Shown here: piece after piece, positions 1 to 8,102 of the stretch
Layout: the number at the start of each line of letters is the position of its first letter
Numbering within the stretch: position 1 is the stretch's first letter
Source of the DNA: Bacteroidota bacterium
GTDB lineage: Bacteria; Bacteroidota; Ignavibacteria; SZUA-365
Reading direction: 5' to 3'
DNA length: 23,263 bases
Assembly: GCA_023432805.1 (NCBI GenBank)
Contig: JAEYUG010000085.1
Span: 1 to 23,263, forward strand
The notes under the pieces: generated by a model
What the model was told of the DNA's origin: nothing
The model's input: the letters and a program-made list of their open reading frames with translations, nothing else
Database searches by the model: none
Program-made: the position numbers and the translations under genes

Positions 1-114
1 ATGAACTCGCGCATCCAGGAAATCAAATCAGCAGCACGTGGTTTTCGGAACTTCGAGAACTATCGTGTTGCCATCCTGTTCTACTGTGGCAGGCTCGAAT
101 TGAAGCCACAGTAA
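1..114 (+). pseudogene. C-terminal end of an ISL3-family transposase (partial, runs off the left edge)
   Basis: The first 37 codons of the window read in frame to a TAA stop at 112-114. The peptide contains NSRIQEIK, ARGFRNFENYR and ILFYCG, the usual extreme C-terminus of ISL3-family DDE transposases, in which this conserved tail ends a few residues before the stop. The family catalyses cut-and-paste transposition. The catalytic DDE residues would lie upstream of the window, so it cannot be decided here whether the element is complete or only a remnant. The ATG at position 1 is an internal methionine, not a start. An IS end at this edge of a defence cluster suggests that the left border was shaped by transposition (inference). 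Confidence 0.72.
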
Positions 115-128
115 TTCCGGAAGAACCC
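113..128 (+). mobile_element. probable right terminal inverted repeat of the ISL3-type element
   Basis: Directly after the transposase stop the sequence reads AATTCCGGAAGAACCC. Its reverse complement begins GGGTTCTTCCGG, which resembles the GG-x-TCTT-type ends of ISL3 elements. In this family the terminal repeat usually follows the transposase stop closely, as here. The next 8 bases (ATTTATCC, 129-136) would be the target duplication, but the left copy lies outside the window. Confidence 0.42.
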
Positions 129-211
129 ATTTATCCATCCTCGTCATGATATGATAAGGAGTCATATTGTCGTCTTGACATGTCATACGCGCCAGACCTT
201 ACGTCAATCTT

Positions 212-526
212 TTATTCTTCACTGCCATTGTTCGATTCCACCTCGGTGGTGGAGAGGGTGAGGGTGAAGTGGCCGAGGCGGGGGGAGAAGGTGTTGTAGG
301 AGATGATGGGGAGGATGTAGGCGAGGATGATGGCGAGGAGGTAGAGGATGGCGCCGATGAGCATGAAGGCGAGGGAGTAGTCGCCGAGGGGGAGTCCGGT
401 GGTGGCGATGAGGAAGGCGTAGAGGACGAAGATGACGAGGACGATCATGTGGGGGATGACGAGCATGGAAAACAGTCCGCGAACGAAGCTGCCAAGGGGG
501 ATGCGCTGGATGGTGTAGGTCTTCAT
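212..526 (-). CDS. small two-helix membrane protein of unknown function
   Basis: This 104-residue protein has two strongly hydrophobic segments (about residues 17-42 and 51-77) and a polar, acidic C-terminus ending EVESNNGSEE. It has a short charged N-terminus and no recognisable catalytic motif. I do not recognise the family. It lies 69 bp downstream of the DrmMI-like methyltransferase on the same strand and could be cotranscribed with it, but the ATG at 524-526 has no convincing Shine-Dalgarno sequence. Small membrane proteins often act as effectors in defence operons, but nothing in the sequence proves such a role. No hairpin terminator is evident after its TAA stop. Confidence 0.65.
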   Translation of the reverse strand: MKTYTIQRIPLGSFVRGLFSMLVIPHMIVLVIFVLYAFLIATTGLPLGDYSLAFMLIGAILYLLAIILAYILPIISYNTFSPRLGHFTLTLSTTEVESNNGSEE

Positions 527-595
527 TACAGGCTCGGATGGGTGGGAGGTGGTCTATGGCGGGGTGGTCCGTCGTTGTGCGTGTATCGTGTGTAT

Positions 596-3500
596 TTAGG
601 AGCGGGGGGTGGGGCTGCTGAGTTTTTGCTCGGCGGCGGCGCGCTGGTGGTTGAGCTCGAGGAGGCGACTGAGGATCTCGCGACGGATCTCGGGATGGAT
701 GGTGTAACGGGTTCCCTGGTCGGTCGGATGGTGGTCGTGTCCCAGGTCGAGGTCGCTCCAGCCGTAGGCGGCGGCGACGGCGTGATCCATCTCGCGGTGG
801 AGGCTCCGGAGCTCGACGATCGCCGCGTCGGTGTTCGACGGGTCGTGAAAGCGGTTGTATGTCGCTGTCAGACCGAGCTGGGTTTCGAGCATGATTTGGT
901 CTCGGTGCTTGTTATAGCGCTCACTAAGGACACCCAGGTGCTCGCATTTCTTAGGTAGAGGAAATGTCTGATAACAATCTGTTGGAGTGTAGACCTGATC
1001 TGATTTCATCGTCGATGAATTCTGTGCTACCCAATACTCATGGAATGAAGACTGCAGGATTGCGAACTCTGATGGTTCGTCGGTTGCGATGACCACCACT
1101 TTATGGCTGAACACGATGCCTGGCATGTAGCGAACGAAGGCGTGAGTTCTGCTCGTCTGAGCCTTGACCAGAAAGGTCTGCATATTGCTAACTCGTGAGT
1201 ACAACGCCGGGCGTTTGTCGGCGTAGTGCCACCAGCGCTGCGGGAGGGGCTTGCGGAGGGCGTAGCTGCCGTCGGGTTTGAGTCGCTGTCGCTCGGGCTT
1301 GACGGTCTCGTCGATGATGCGGAAGACGTCGGGGTATTCCATCGCGCGCTCGAGGGGCCAGTCGTGGAAGTTGATGACCCAGCGGCTGGGACTCTGGTCG
1401 GGTCGGGTGTTGAGATCCTCTCCGTTGAGGTAGGGAAAGAGGACGTCGCGGTTGCGCGGATCCCTGTCGAGCAGGGCCTGCGCCTGTGCGGGATCCAGCA
1501 CGAATCCCATCCCGAGCACGTACGACCCGATGAACGACTTGCCCAGATTGGCCGCCAGCTGCATCGGCTTCCCGCTGATCCGTCCCGGTTCGGTGAGGTG
1601 CGGGGTGATGGCGGCGACGGGGGCGTCGTCGAGCACGGCGGGGGCATGCCAGGGACCGCGGCGCATCCAGAGCTGGGCGATCTCGAGGGCGGCGGCTCCG
1701 GGCCATTTGCGGCTGCGGACGGCACGCACGATGCGGTATCCTGCGGCAGTCATCGCGTCGAGCGCGACTTCGCGGGTGTCGCCCTGCGCGATGGTGTTGG
1801 TGGCAAGCATCCCGAGCATGCCGCCGTCGCGCAGCAGCTCGCCCGCACGCAGCAGGAAATAGGCTGAGAGATCGGCGCTCCCCTTTCGACCTGCTGCTAT
1901 TACGTCCTGAAGATAATTCCGATAGTCGCGACCGAGTGGTCCGGTGATACGCTGCCCCCCGAGAAACGGGGGATTTCCGATGACGGCGTCGAAGCCGCCG
2001 GCGGCGAGGATTTCCGGAAATTCCAGCGGCCAGTGGAAGGGCCGGCGGGGCTGGTCCGCCCGCGGATTCCCCTCCTCCCGCAGCTGCCGGTACTGCTCGC
2101 GGGCCTCCGCGAGTCGCATCCCATCGGGCGCATCGGCCAGCGCGAGAATCCGCCGACGATGCTGGTCGTACTCCTTCGGCGGCAGGGCACCGCGCGCGGC
2201 CTGCCGGCCATCCGCCGTCACGAGCGCTGCGGTGGCGGCCATGTCGCAGAACGCGCGCGGCAGGTCGAGCACGCGCTCGCTGTCGCGCAGCAGCGACCGC
2301 TTCCGCTCGGCGTCGGCGACGGAGGTCACGACGAAGCTCTCGATCTGCACGCGGCGGCGCTCCGCCTCGGTCATCGCGGCTTCGACGGTGCCTTCCCACA
2401 TGTGCAACTGCTCGGAGGCGTGGGCATGCACGGCGAGCAGGGCGACCTGCGCGCGGGTGGTGAATCCGAAGAGGCTGTCGCCGCACTTGATGGCGTGGTC
2501 GAGAAAGGTGAAGGGTTTTTCGCGCGCGAGGGTGATGAGCCAGAGGGAGAGGCGGGCCATCTGCACGGCGAGGGGATTGACATCCACCCCGTAGAGGCAG
2601 CGTTCGGCGATCATGCGGCGGGCGTGCACGAGGCGGTCGCCGGCGTCGGCGGGCAGGCCGGGTTCGCCGTCGCGCTCCCACGCCTCGACGAGGCGCTCGG
2701 CCAGGTGGCGGCAGGCCTGCACGAGAAAGGCGGCTGAACCGACGGCGATGTCGCAGATGCGCAGGGCGAGGATGTCCCGCGCCGGACGCAGACGCCACGC
2801 GGCGGAATCGCGTCCCTCGGCCACGCCCTCGTAGACGAGGGGATCGAGCGCGTGGCGCACGACTTCCGCCGTGAGGGTGCGGGGTGTGTAGTGGGTGCCG
2901 GTCTGTCTCCGGTCGGAGCCCTGCGTGACGTACCATCCCCCACCCCTGATCACGAGCGGCCGGCCGAAGCTGTCGTCGCGGATGCAGAACGCGAAGGGCA
3001 GCACGCGGGCGAGCAGGCGGTCGTCGCCGGCGCACGCGGCGCGCAGCAGGGCCTCGCGGCGGATCTCCACCGGGGTGGTGCGCAGGCGCTCGAGGGCGGA
3101 TGCGCTGCGGCCGGTCTGCGCGACGAGGTGGTCGGCGAGCGCCGGGGGCAGCGGGGCAGCGGGGGGAAGCGGCTCGGAGCCGCAGAGGCGCTCGAGGTCG
3201 GCGAGGGGAATTTCCGGTTCGTCGCCGCGGGCGCCGATGCATCCGAGCACGGGAGCGTCGGCAGGGGCGCGGCGCACGGTGTGGTCGAGGAGGCTCTCGT
3301 AGACGTGGCCGATCTGCTCGATGTCGAGGGCGCGGAAGCTGAGGCGACGGCGCTCGGGGGGGAGTCCGCGTGCAACGGGCGCTTCGAGGTACTGGAGGGA
3401 TTCGAGCAGGTGCAGCACGGTGCGGTTGTCGATGGCGGGCACGGGGGCATCGCTGGTGCGCCAATGTTCGCCGGGGGCGCGTCCCTCGAGAAAGGGGAAG

Positions 3501-4666
3501 CGGTCGGGATCGAAGAGGTCCCCGCCATAGGCCGGGAGCAGCAGATCCTCATGCCGGATGCCGCCGTGCAGGGCGCGGAAGAGGGCGCAGAGGCGGGCCC
3601 ATGCGTCGTGGCGGCGTTCGAGCACTTCCTCGCCGTGGCGGTCGGCGGCTTCGCGCAGGGTGGCCGCGAGGGTCGAGGCGGCGTAGTGGCGGTCGTAGAT
3701 GGCGTTGCCGAGCAGGAGCAGGGCGCGCTCTTCGGCGCTGAGCACGAAGACGAGGCGCATCATGACGGTGACGGCGGCTTCGTAGACGCGGGACGGCGGA
3801 ACGCCGGCGAGGAGGGCGCCGCTGCGGGATTCGTCGAGGGCGCCGAGGGTGCGGATGAAGATTTCGACGGCGGCGCGCACCTGCATGCCGAGCTGGTCGG
3901 TGACGTCGTGCTGGTGTTCGGCGCTGCGGCGGAAGAGGGCTTCGAGGGTGTCGTCGTCGGGCACGCCGAAGAGGCGTGCGGCACCGGCGAGGGCGCAGAA
4001 GGCGCGCAGGGTCAGGGGCTCCTCGGTGAAGAGCGCGGCGCGCCAGCTGACGTAGGTGGTGGTTTCGCCGCGGGGCGCGTGCACGAGCATCCAGTGCTCG
4101 CCGTTGGTGACGAGTCCAAGCAGGGTGTCGTTGGCGTGCAGCAGTTCGGTCATGCGCGTGGCGGGACTCGCCTTCCATGCGCGGCCGGGCACGGCGCTCT
4201 CGAGGTGCTGTGCGGGGGGATGGATCTGCACGAGGAGGCGGGGACGCAGCGGTGCGCCGGGGTCGGTGCGGTCTGCCGCGGCGGCAGGTGCGGAAGCCGC
4301 CGGCGCAGGGGTTGCCGGTGTGTGAGCCGCCGGGGTGTCGAGCAGCACGAGGTCGGGTGCGAGCTGTTCGTCGTGCGCGGCCACGCGGGTGCTGCAGGCG
4401 GCGCGCAGGTCGGGGTCGTCTACGAGGCGGTCTGCCGGCCAGGCGAGCAGGTCGTGCAGCACGAAGCGGATCCACGCCGCGTGTAGCGCCTCGTCGTCGG
4501 ACTCGGCCTCGTGTTCGGCGAAGGCATCGGCGAGATCGGCGGCGCGGTCGGCCGGCAGGGTCGGGAGTCCCTGCGGAAATGCCTGCATGAGCACGGGCAG
4601 CGCGAGAAAGGGTCCCGACGCCTCGACGAGCGAGAGCCATTCGATGTGGTGGCGTGCGATGCTCAT
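596..4666 (-). CDS. drmMI: DrmMI-like (class 1 DISARM-type) N6-adenine DNA methyltransferase, 1356 aa
   Basis: Large Eco57I/PglX-type methylase expected to use SAM to methylate adenine in double-stranded DNA. Visible in order: an N-terminal region (about 100-200) laid out like the nuclease domain of type IIG enzymes but without a clear D/E-x-K triad; QIGHVYESLL (about 450); THYTPRTL (about 591); SAM-binding motif I DIAVGSAAFL (about 639); GVDVNPLAV (about 693); an Arg/Glu-rich spacer; catalytic motif IV NPPF (about 898); and a C-terminal target-recognition part ending with YNRFHDP and AVAAAYGW. The start is ATG at 4664-4666, which overlaps the helicase stop as ATGA, so the two genes are translationally coupled. 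A longer in-frame reading to 4846 only gives an arginine-rich tail inside the helicase gene. The helicase partner is what points to DISARM class 1. A BREX PglX or a type IIG enzyme is the alternative. Confidence 0.82.
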   Translation of the reverse strand: MSIARHHIEWLSLVEASGPFLALPVLMQAFPQGLPTLPADRAADLADAFAEHEAESDDEALHAAWIRFVLHDLLAWPADRLVDDPDLRAACSTRVAAHDEQLAPDLVLLDTPAAHTPATPAPAASAPAAAADRTDPGAPLRPRLLVQIHPPAQHLESAVPGRAWKASPATRMTELLHANDTLLGLVTNGEHWMLVHAPRGETTTYVSWRAALFTEEPLTLRAFCALAGAARLFGVPDDDTLEALFRRSAEHQHDVTDQLGMQVRAAVEIFIRTLGALDESRSGALLAGVPPSRVYEAAVTVMMRLVFVLSAEERALLLLGNAIYDRHYAASTLAATLREAADRHGEEVLERRHDAWARLCALFRALHGGIRHEDLLLPAYGGDLFDPDRFPFLEGRAPGEHWRTSDAPVPAIDNRTVLHLLESLQYLEAPVARGLPPERRRLSFRALDIEQIGHVYESLLDHTVRRAPADAPVLGCIGARGDEPEIPLADLERLCGSEPLPPAAPLPPALADHLVAQTGRSASALERLRTTPVEIRREALLRAACAGDDRLLARVLPFAFCIRDDSFGRPLVIRGGGWYVTQGSDRRQTGTHYTPRTLTAEVVRHALDPLVYEGVAEGRDSAAWRLRPARDILALRICDIAVGSAAFLVQACRHLAERLVEAWERDGEPGLPADAGDRLVHARRMIAERCLYGVDVNPLAVQMARLSLWLITLAREKPFTFLDHAIKCGDSLFGFTTRAQVALLAVHAHASEQLHMWEGTVEAAMTEAERRRVQIESFVVTSVADAERKRSLLRDSERVLDLPRAFCDMAATAALVTADGRQAARGALPPKEYDQHRRRILALADAPDGMRLAEAREQYRQLREEGNPRADQPRRPFHWPLEFPEILAAGGFDAVIGNPPFLGGQRITGPLGRDYRNYLQDVIAAGRKGSADLSAYFLLRAGELLRDGGMLGMLATNTIAQGDTREVALDAMTAAGYRIVRAVRSRKWPGAAALEIAQLWMRRGPWHAPAVLDDAPVAAITPHLTEPGRISGKPMQLAANLGKSFIGSYVLGMGFVLDPAQAQALLDRDPRNRDVLFPYLNGEDLNTRPDQSPSRWVINFHDWPLERAMEYPDVFRIIDETVKPERQRLKPDGSYALRKPLPQRWWHYADKRPALYSRVSNMQTFLVKAQTSRTHAFVRYMPGIVFSHKVVVIATDEPSEFAILQSSFHEYWVAQNSSTMKSDQVYTPTDCYQTFPLPKKCEHLGVLSERYNKHRDQIMLETQLGLTATYNRFHDPSNTDAAIVELRSLHREMDHAVAAAYGWSDLDLGHDHHPTDQGTRYTIHPEIRREILSRLLELNHQRAAAEQKLSSPTPRS

Positions 4667-7600
4667 CGGTCGTGCCGGGCGGGGATGAGGAATTCGACGG
4701 CCGCGGGAAACATGCGCGGCGTGGGCTGGTCGTAGCGGCGTCGGATGGCCTCGACCTCGCGCGCGCGTTCTTCCGGAATCTCGTCGCGGCGGCGGCGCAG
4801 TGCGGCGACGTTGCGATCGAACTGTTCGCGTTCGGGACTCGTCCACAACTCGATCTGTGCGGGCGGCTGGGCGTCGAGTTCCGCCCCGATGGCCGCATCG
4901 AGTTCGTCGAGGATGCGGGTGATGACGTTGATGTCGTGGTCGCGTCGTTCGGCGAGGCGGGTGGCAAGTCCGCGTGTGCGCTCGGCCGCGCGTCGTTCGA
5001 GGCTGCGCACGAGGGGTGCCTCGATGCGGGGCCAGAGGGTGGTGATGCGGCGGCAGGCGGCTTCCGACGGCATGCGGGCGGTACGCGCCGCGAGGGCACG
5101 CTCGACCTCGTCGAGGGTCAGGCGTTCGAATCCCCCCTCTTCGAGTCTGCCGCCGGCGGCGAGCACTTCCTCATGCAGGCGCGTGCCGTCGGATCCCAGC
5201 ACGACGAGTCGTCCGTGCACGAGTGCGACGGGATCGCGCAGGTCGTGGTCTTCCACGAGCCGTGCGGTGACGCGGGCGAGGCGGCCGCGGCCGGCGGCGC
5301 TCCACAGTTCGGCGCGCAGGAGGCGGAGGCTCATGGCCACGAGGCGGTGGTGGAGGTGTGCGAGCACGACGGTGTCGGTGCCGCGGGCGTGGGTGTCGTC
5401 GAAGACGAGGGGTCGCGCGGTGCGTGTGTAGGGATGGAGGATGCCGTCGGCGCAGTGTTGCCAGGCGCCGGTGAGCACGGGCAGGTGTACGGCGTCCGCG
5501 GGGAAGCCGGCTCCGGCGGGTGTGAGGGGCGGCTGGCCGGCGAGGGCGAGGGCGACGTCGACGGCGTGGCGCACGCGGGCAGGAGCGAGGCCGAGGTCGC
5601 GGCGCGCGTCGTGGAGGTCTGCCAGCAGGCGGCGCATGCGTTCGCGCAGGCGCTGTTCGGCGGCGAGCACGCTGCGGAGGGCGGCGGCATCGCGTTCGGC
5701 GCGGGTGGTGTCAAGGGCGCGGCGGCGGCCGAGCATGGCCTCCTCGACCTGGCGGGCGAGTACGGGACCGACTCTTCCGAGGTCCTGTCGTATGGTATCG
5801 ACCTTGCGTGCGACGCGGTAGAGGAATTCGAGGTCGCCCTCGAGGTCGCCCGGGCGCAGGTCGGCGTCGGGGGTGGGCGCGGTGTCGTCGTATCCCGCGC
5901 CGACGAAGTGGTGGCTCTCGACGTGTTCGGCGCGCTGTCCCCAGCGGTCCACCCGACCGTTGCGCTGCTCCATGCGTGCGGGATTCCACGGGATGTCGTA
6001 GTGGATGAGGCGGGCGCAGTGGTTCTGGAGGTCGATGCCTTCGCTGGCGGCGTCGGTGGCGAGGAGGATGCGGACGGGGGCTTCCGCCGGATGTGCCTGG
6101 AACGCAGCCTTCACGCGTTCGCGTTCGTCGTCATCCATCCCTCCATACATGAGTTCGAGTCGTCCGCGTCCCCCGCATCCTTCTGCCGTGAGCATGTGCT
6201 GGAGCCAGCGCTGGGTGGCGCGGTATTCGGTGAAGATGATGACGCGCGTCTGGTTCCACCTGCCTTCGTGTTGCAGGGTGGTGGTGATGTACGCGACGAG
6301 GGTGCGTAGGCGGGCGTCGCCACGGGCGGTGGCGTCGGCGGCCCAGCGGCGCATGTGGGCGACGAGGGCTTTTTCGTCGTCGTCGAGGGCGCGGAAGAGG
6401 CGGGTGGCGCTGTCGGTCAGTTCGTCGCGGCGGGTGTCACCGGCCTCGTCGTCGTCGAGGTCTTCGTCGGCGTCGGCCTCGATGCGGCGGCGCAGGATGC
6501 CGGGCGGGGGTGCGGGGCGCGGACGGCTGCGCGCGGTGGCGAGTGTCTCGAGGTGGCGTTCGAGGGTCGCGGCGAAGGCGGCGGGCGAGCTGAAGAGGCG
6601 TTTCTTCAGGAGGGTGCAGATGAACTCGGTGGCGAAGGCTTCGGCGGGACTGGTGGCGCCCGCGAGGCGGCGTTCGGTGTACTGGCGCAGGGCGGCGTGC
6701 ACGGCGCGTTCGTCGTCGCCGAAGGGGGTGGCGAGGGCGACGAGGCGGCGTTCGGCGAAGGGACTGGTGCCATCCCACGCGCGGGCGAGGTCGCTCTTGA
6801 GGCGGCGGATGACGACGCTGCGCAGGTGGCGTTCGTCGGTGCGCACGCCGCGGGCGAAGCGCTGGTTGTCGAGCAGTTCGAGCAGGGATGTGAAGCTCTC
6901 GTGGTAGCCGTTGTGGGGCGTGGCGGTGAGAAAGAGCTTGTGCTCGAAGTGCGGGGCGAGTTCGCGGATGGCGAGGGTGCGCAGGCTGTCGGTGGCGTAG
7001 TGGCCGGCTCCGCTCGGGGCGACGTTGTGTGCCTCGTCGAGGATGAGCAGATCCCACGCGCGCGGGTAGGTCGGGCGGCCGCCGGGCGGGAGGGTTTCGC
7101 GGAAGCGGCGCAGGGGTCGTTCTCGCTTGAGGAAGTCGATGGAGGTGATCAGGCGCGGGAAGTGGGTCCACGGATTGACGTGGAGTCCGCGGCTGCGTCG
7201 CAGCTGCTTGAGCAGCGCGCTGTCGACGATGCGGAAGTCGAGGCCGAACTTGTCGCGCATTTCATCGGCCCATTTGCGCTGGAGTGCGGCGGGACAGACG
7301 ATGAGGATGCTGCGGGCGCGGTGGCGGAGCAGGAGTTCCTGTGCGACGAGTCCCGCCTCGATGGTTTTGCCGAGTCCCACATCATCAGCGATGAGCAGGT
7401 TGACGCGGGGCATGTCGAGGGCGCGCACGAGGGGTTCGATCTGGTACTCCTCGATGGTGATGCCGCTGCGGAAGGGTGCCTGCATGCGTGCGCGGTCGGC
7501 GCTGGAGACGGCGCCCCATCTGACGGCATCGAGAAAGGCGTCCAGGTGGTCGGGCGTATCAAAGCGGTCGGGTGCGGGGAGGCTGCCGTGGTCGTGGACG

Positions 7601-7806
7601 CGGGCGCCGGGTTCGATTTCCCAGAGGACGTCGAGTTCTTCGCCGCTCGTGTCGTCGTCGACCGAGAGGAGTGTGACGAGGTGCTGGGTGCTGTGGGGTT
7701 CGGGTGCGAGGGGATCGGCGGGCAGGGCGGACGGCCGGATGTCGGTGACGACATACTGTCTGCCGCGCACTTCGACGAGCTGGCCTGGTTCGATGTTTCC
7801 CGACAT
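4663..7806 (-). CDS. drmD: DrmD-like SNF2-family helicase of a class 1 DISARM-type pair, 1047 aa
   Basis: SF2/SNF2-type ATP-dependent DNA translocase. Counting from the chosen start, an N-terminal small beta module (PGQLVEVRGRQYVV) is followed by Walker A DDVGLGKT (about 141-148), Walker B DEAH (257-260), motif III TATPHNG (about 295), and the second RecA lobe with FTEYRATQRWL, ATDAASEGIDLQ and motif VI QRNGRVDRWGQ (about 614-624). A charged, arginine-rich C-terminal domain follows. The ATG at 7804-7806 is preferred. The frame stays open to 7950, but the extra residues (DEGVRPP, KGVRPP) are merely translated intergenic repeat. The gene is first in the operon and overlaps the methylase by 4 nt. 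DrmD with DrmMI forms the accessory pair of class 1 DISARM anti-phage systems. drmA, drmB and drmC are not present here. Confidence 0.84.
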   Translation of the reverse strand: MSGNIEPGQLVEVRGRQYVVTDIRPSALPADPLAPEPHSTQHLVTLLSVDDDTSGEELDVLWEIEPGARVHDHGSLPAPDRFDTPDHLDAFLDAVRWGAVSSADRARMQAPFRSGITIEEYQIEPLVRALDMPRVNLLIADDVGLGKTIEAGLVAQELLLRHRARSILIVCPAALQRKWADEMRDKFGLDFRIVDSALLKQLRRSRGLHVNPWTHFPRLITSIDFLKRERPLRRFRETLPPGGRPTYPRAWDLLILDEAHNVAPSGAGHYATDSLRTLAIRELAPHFEHKLFLTATPHNGYHESFTSLLELLDNQRFARGVRTDERHLRSVVIRRLKSDLARAWDGTSPFAERRLVALATPFGDDERAVHAALRQYTERRLAGATSPAEAFATEFICTLLKKRLFSSPAAFAATLERHLETLATARSRPRPAPPPGILRRRIEADADEDLDDDEAGDTRRDELTDSATRLFRALDDDEKALVAHMRRWAADATARGDARLRTLVAYITTTLQHEGRWNQTRVIIFTEYRATQRWLQHMLTAEGCGGRGRLELMYGGMDDDERERVKAAFQAHPAEAPVRILLATDAASEGIDLQNHCARLIHYDIPWNPARMEQRNGRVDRWGQRAEHVESHHFVGAGYDDTAPTPDADLRPGDLEGDLEFLYRVARKVDTIRQDLGRVGPVLARQVEEAMLGRRRALDTTRAERDAAALRSVLAAEQRLRERMRRLLADLHDARRDLGLAPARVRHAVDVALALAGQPPLTPAGAGFPADAVHLPVLTGAWQHCADGILHPYTRTARPLVFDDTHARGTDTVVLAHLHHRLVAMSLRLLRAELWSAAGRGRLARVTARLVEDHDLRDPVALVHGRLVVLGSDGTRLHEEVLAAGGRLEEGGFERLTLDEVERALAARTARMPSEAACRRITTLWPRIEAPLVRSLERRAAERTRGLATRLAERRDHDINVITRILDELDAAIGAELDAQPPAQIELWTSPEREQFDRNVAALRRRRDEIPEERAREVEAIRRRYDQPTPRMFPAAVEFLIPARHDR

Positions 7807-8102
7807 CTCTCGCGCACCGCCTTGCAGGAATGGAACTGATGGAAGCTTGAAGATACCATCATCCGGAATAAAAACCACATTGGGAGGACGGACGCCCTTC
7901 ACGGGAGGACGCACGCCCTCGTCCGTCGGTGATCGATGCTGCGGTAACAAGGAGGCGGCGAGACGCCGCCCGTCCGCTGACCGGTCGGGGGTGCATGAAT
8001 CGTCATGTTTGTAGCGCGTATTGTGATAGTTTCTCGTTTCTTGCTGCAGTACATTGGGTGCGGAACATTAATCCACGAAGTGCAACACCTGACGATGCGT
8101 GC
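7807..8102. other. 296-bp divergent intergenic region between the helicase and rloA
   Basis: No gene is seen. The region must contain the divergent promoters of the helicase-methylase operon (-) and the rloAB operon (+), but I find no -10/-35 pair that I would defend. Its middle (7882-7970) is occupied by repeat elements described separately. The stretch 8000-8100 is distinctly AT-richer than the surroundings and is the likeliest place for the rloA promoter. Confidence 0.5.
7882..7970. repeat. hairpin-repeat cluster R1 (degenerate composite plus GGCGGCG module)
   Basis: The segment starts with two imperfect copies of the GGAGGACGGACGCCCT-type arm (7883-7927), followed by a diverged linker. 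It ends with a perfect hairpin GGCGGCG-AGA-CGCCGCC at 7954-7970 and the tail CGTCC. The same GGCGGCG hairpin with the same CGTCC tail recurs at 20101 and 23135. The cluster sits between the divergent helicase and rloA transcription units. Confidence 0.8.

Noticed and set aside
2852..4486. Long plus-strand frame of 544 codons opposite the methylase (and similar ones at 4654-6309, 6355-7839 and 10880-13123)
   Set aside because: Low-complexity Gly/Ala/Glu/Val-rich antisense shadows of genes with clear motifs on the other strand.
596..4666. BREX PglX or a stand-alone type IIG restriction-modification enzyme
   Set aside because: No other BREX genes are present, no intact nuclease triad is visible, and the overlapping SNF2 helicase fits DrmD-DrmMI better. 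PglX-type ancestry is nevertheless related.
7807..7950. N-terminal extension of the helicase to the ATG at 7950
   Set aside because: The extra residues include DEGVRPP and KGVRPP, i.e. translated repeat R1, and the conserved protein begins at MSGNIEPGQLV.
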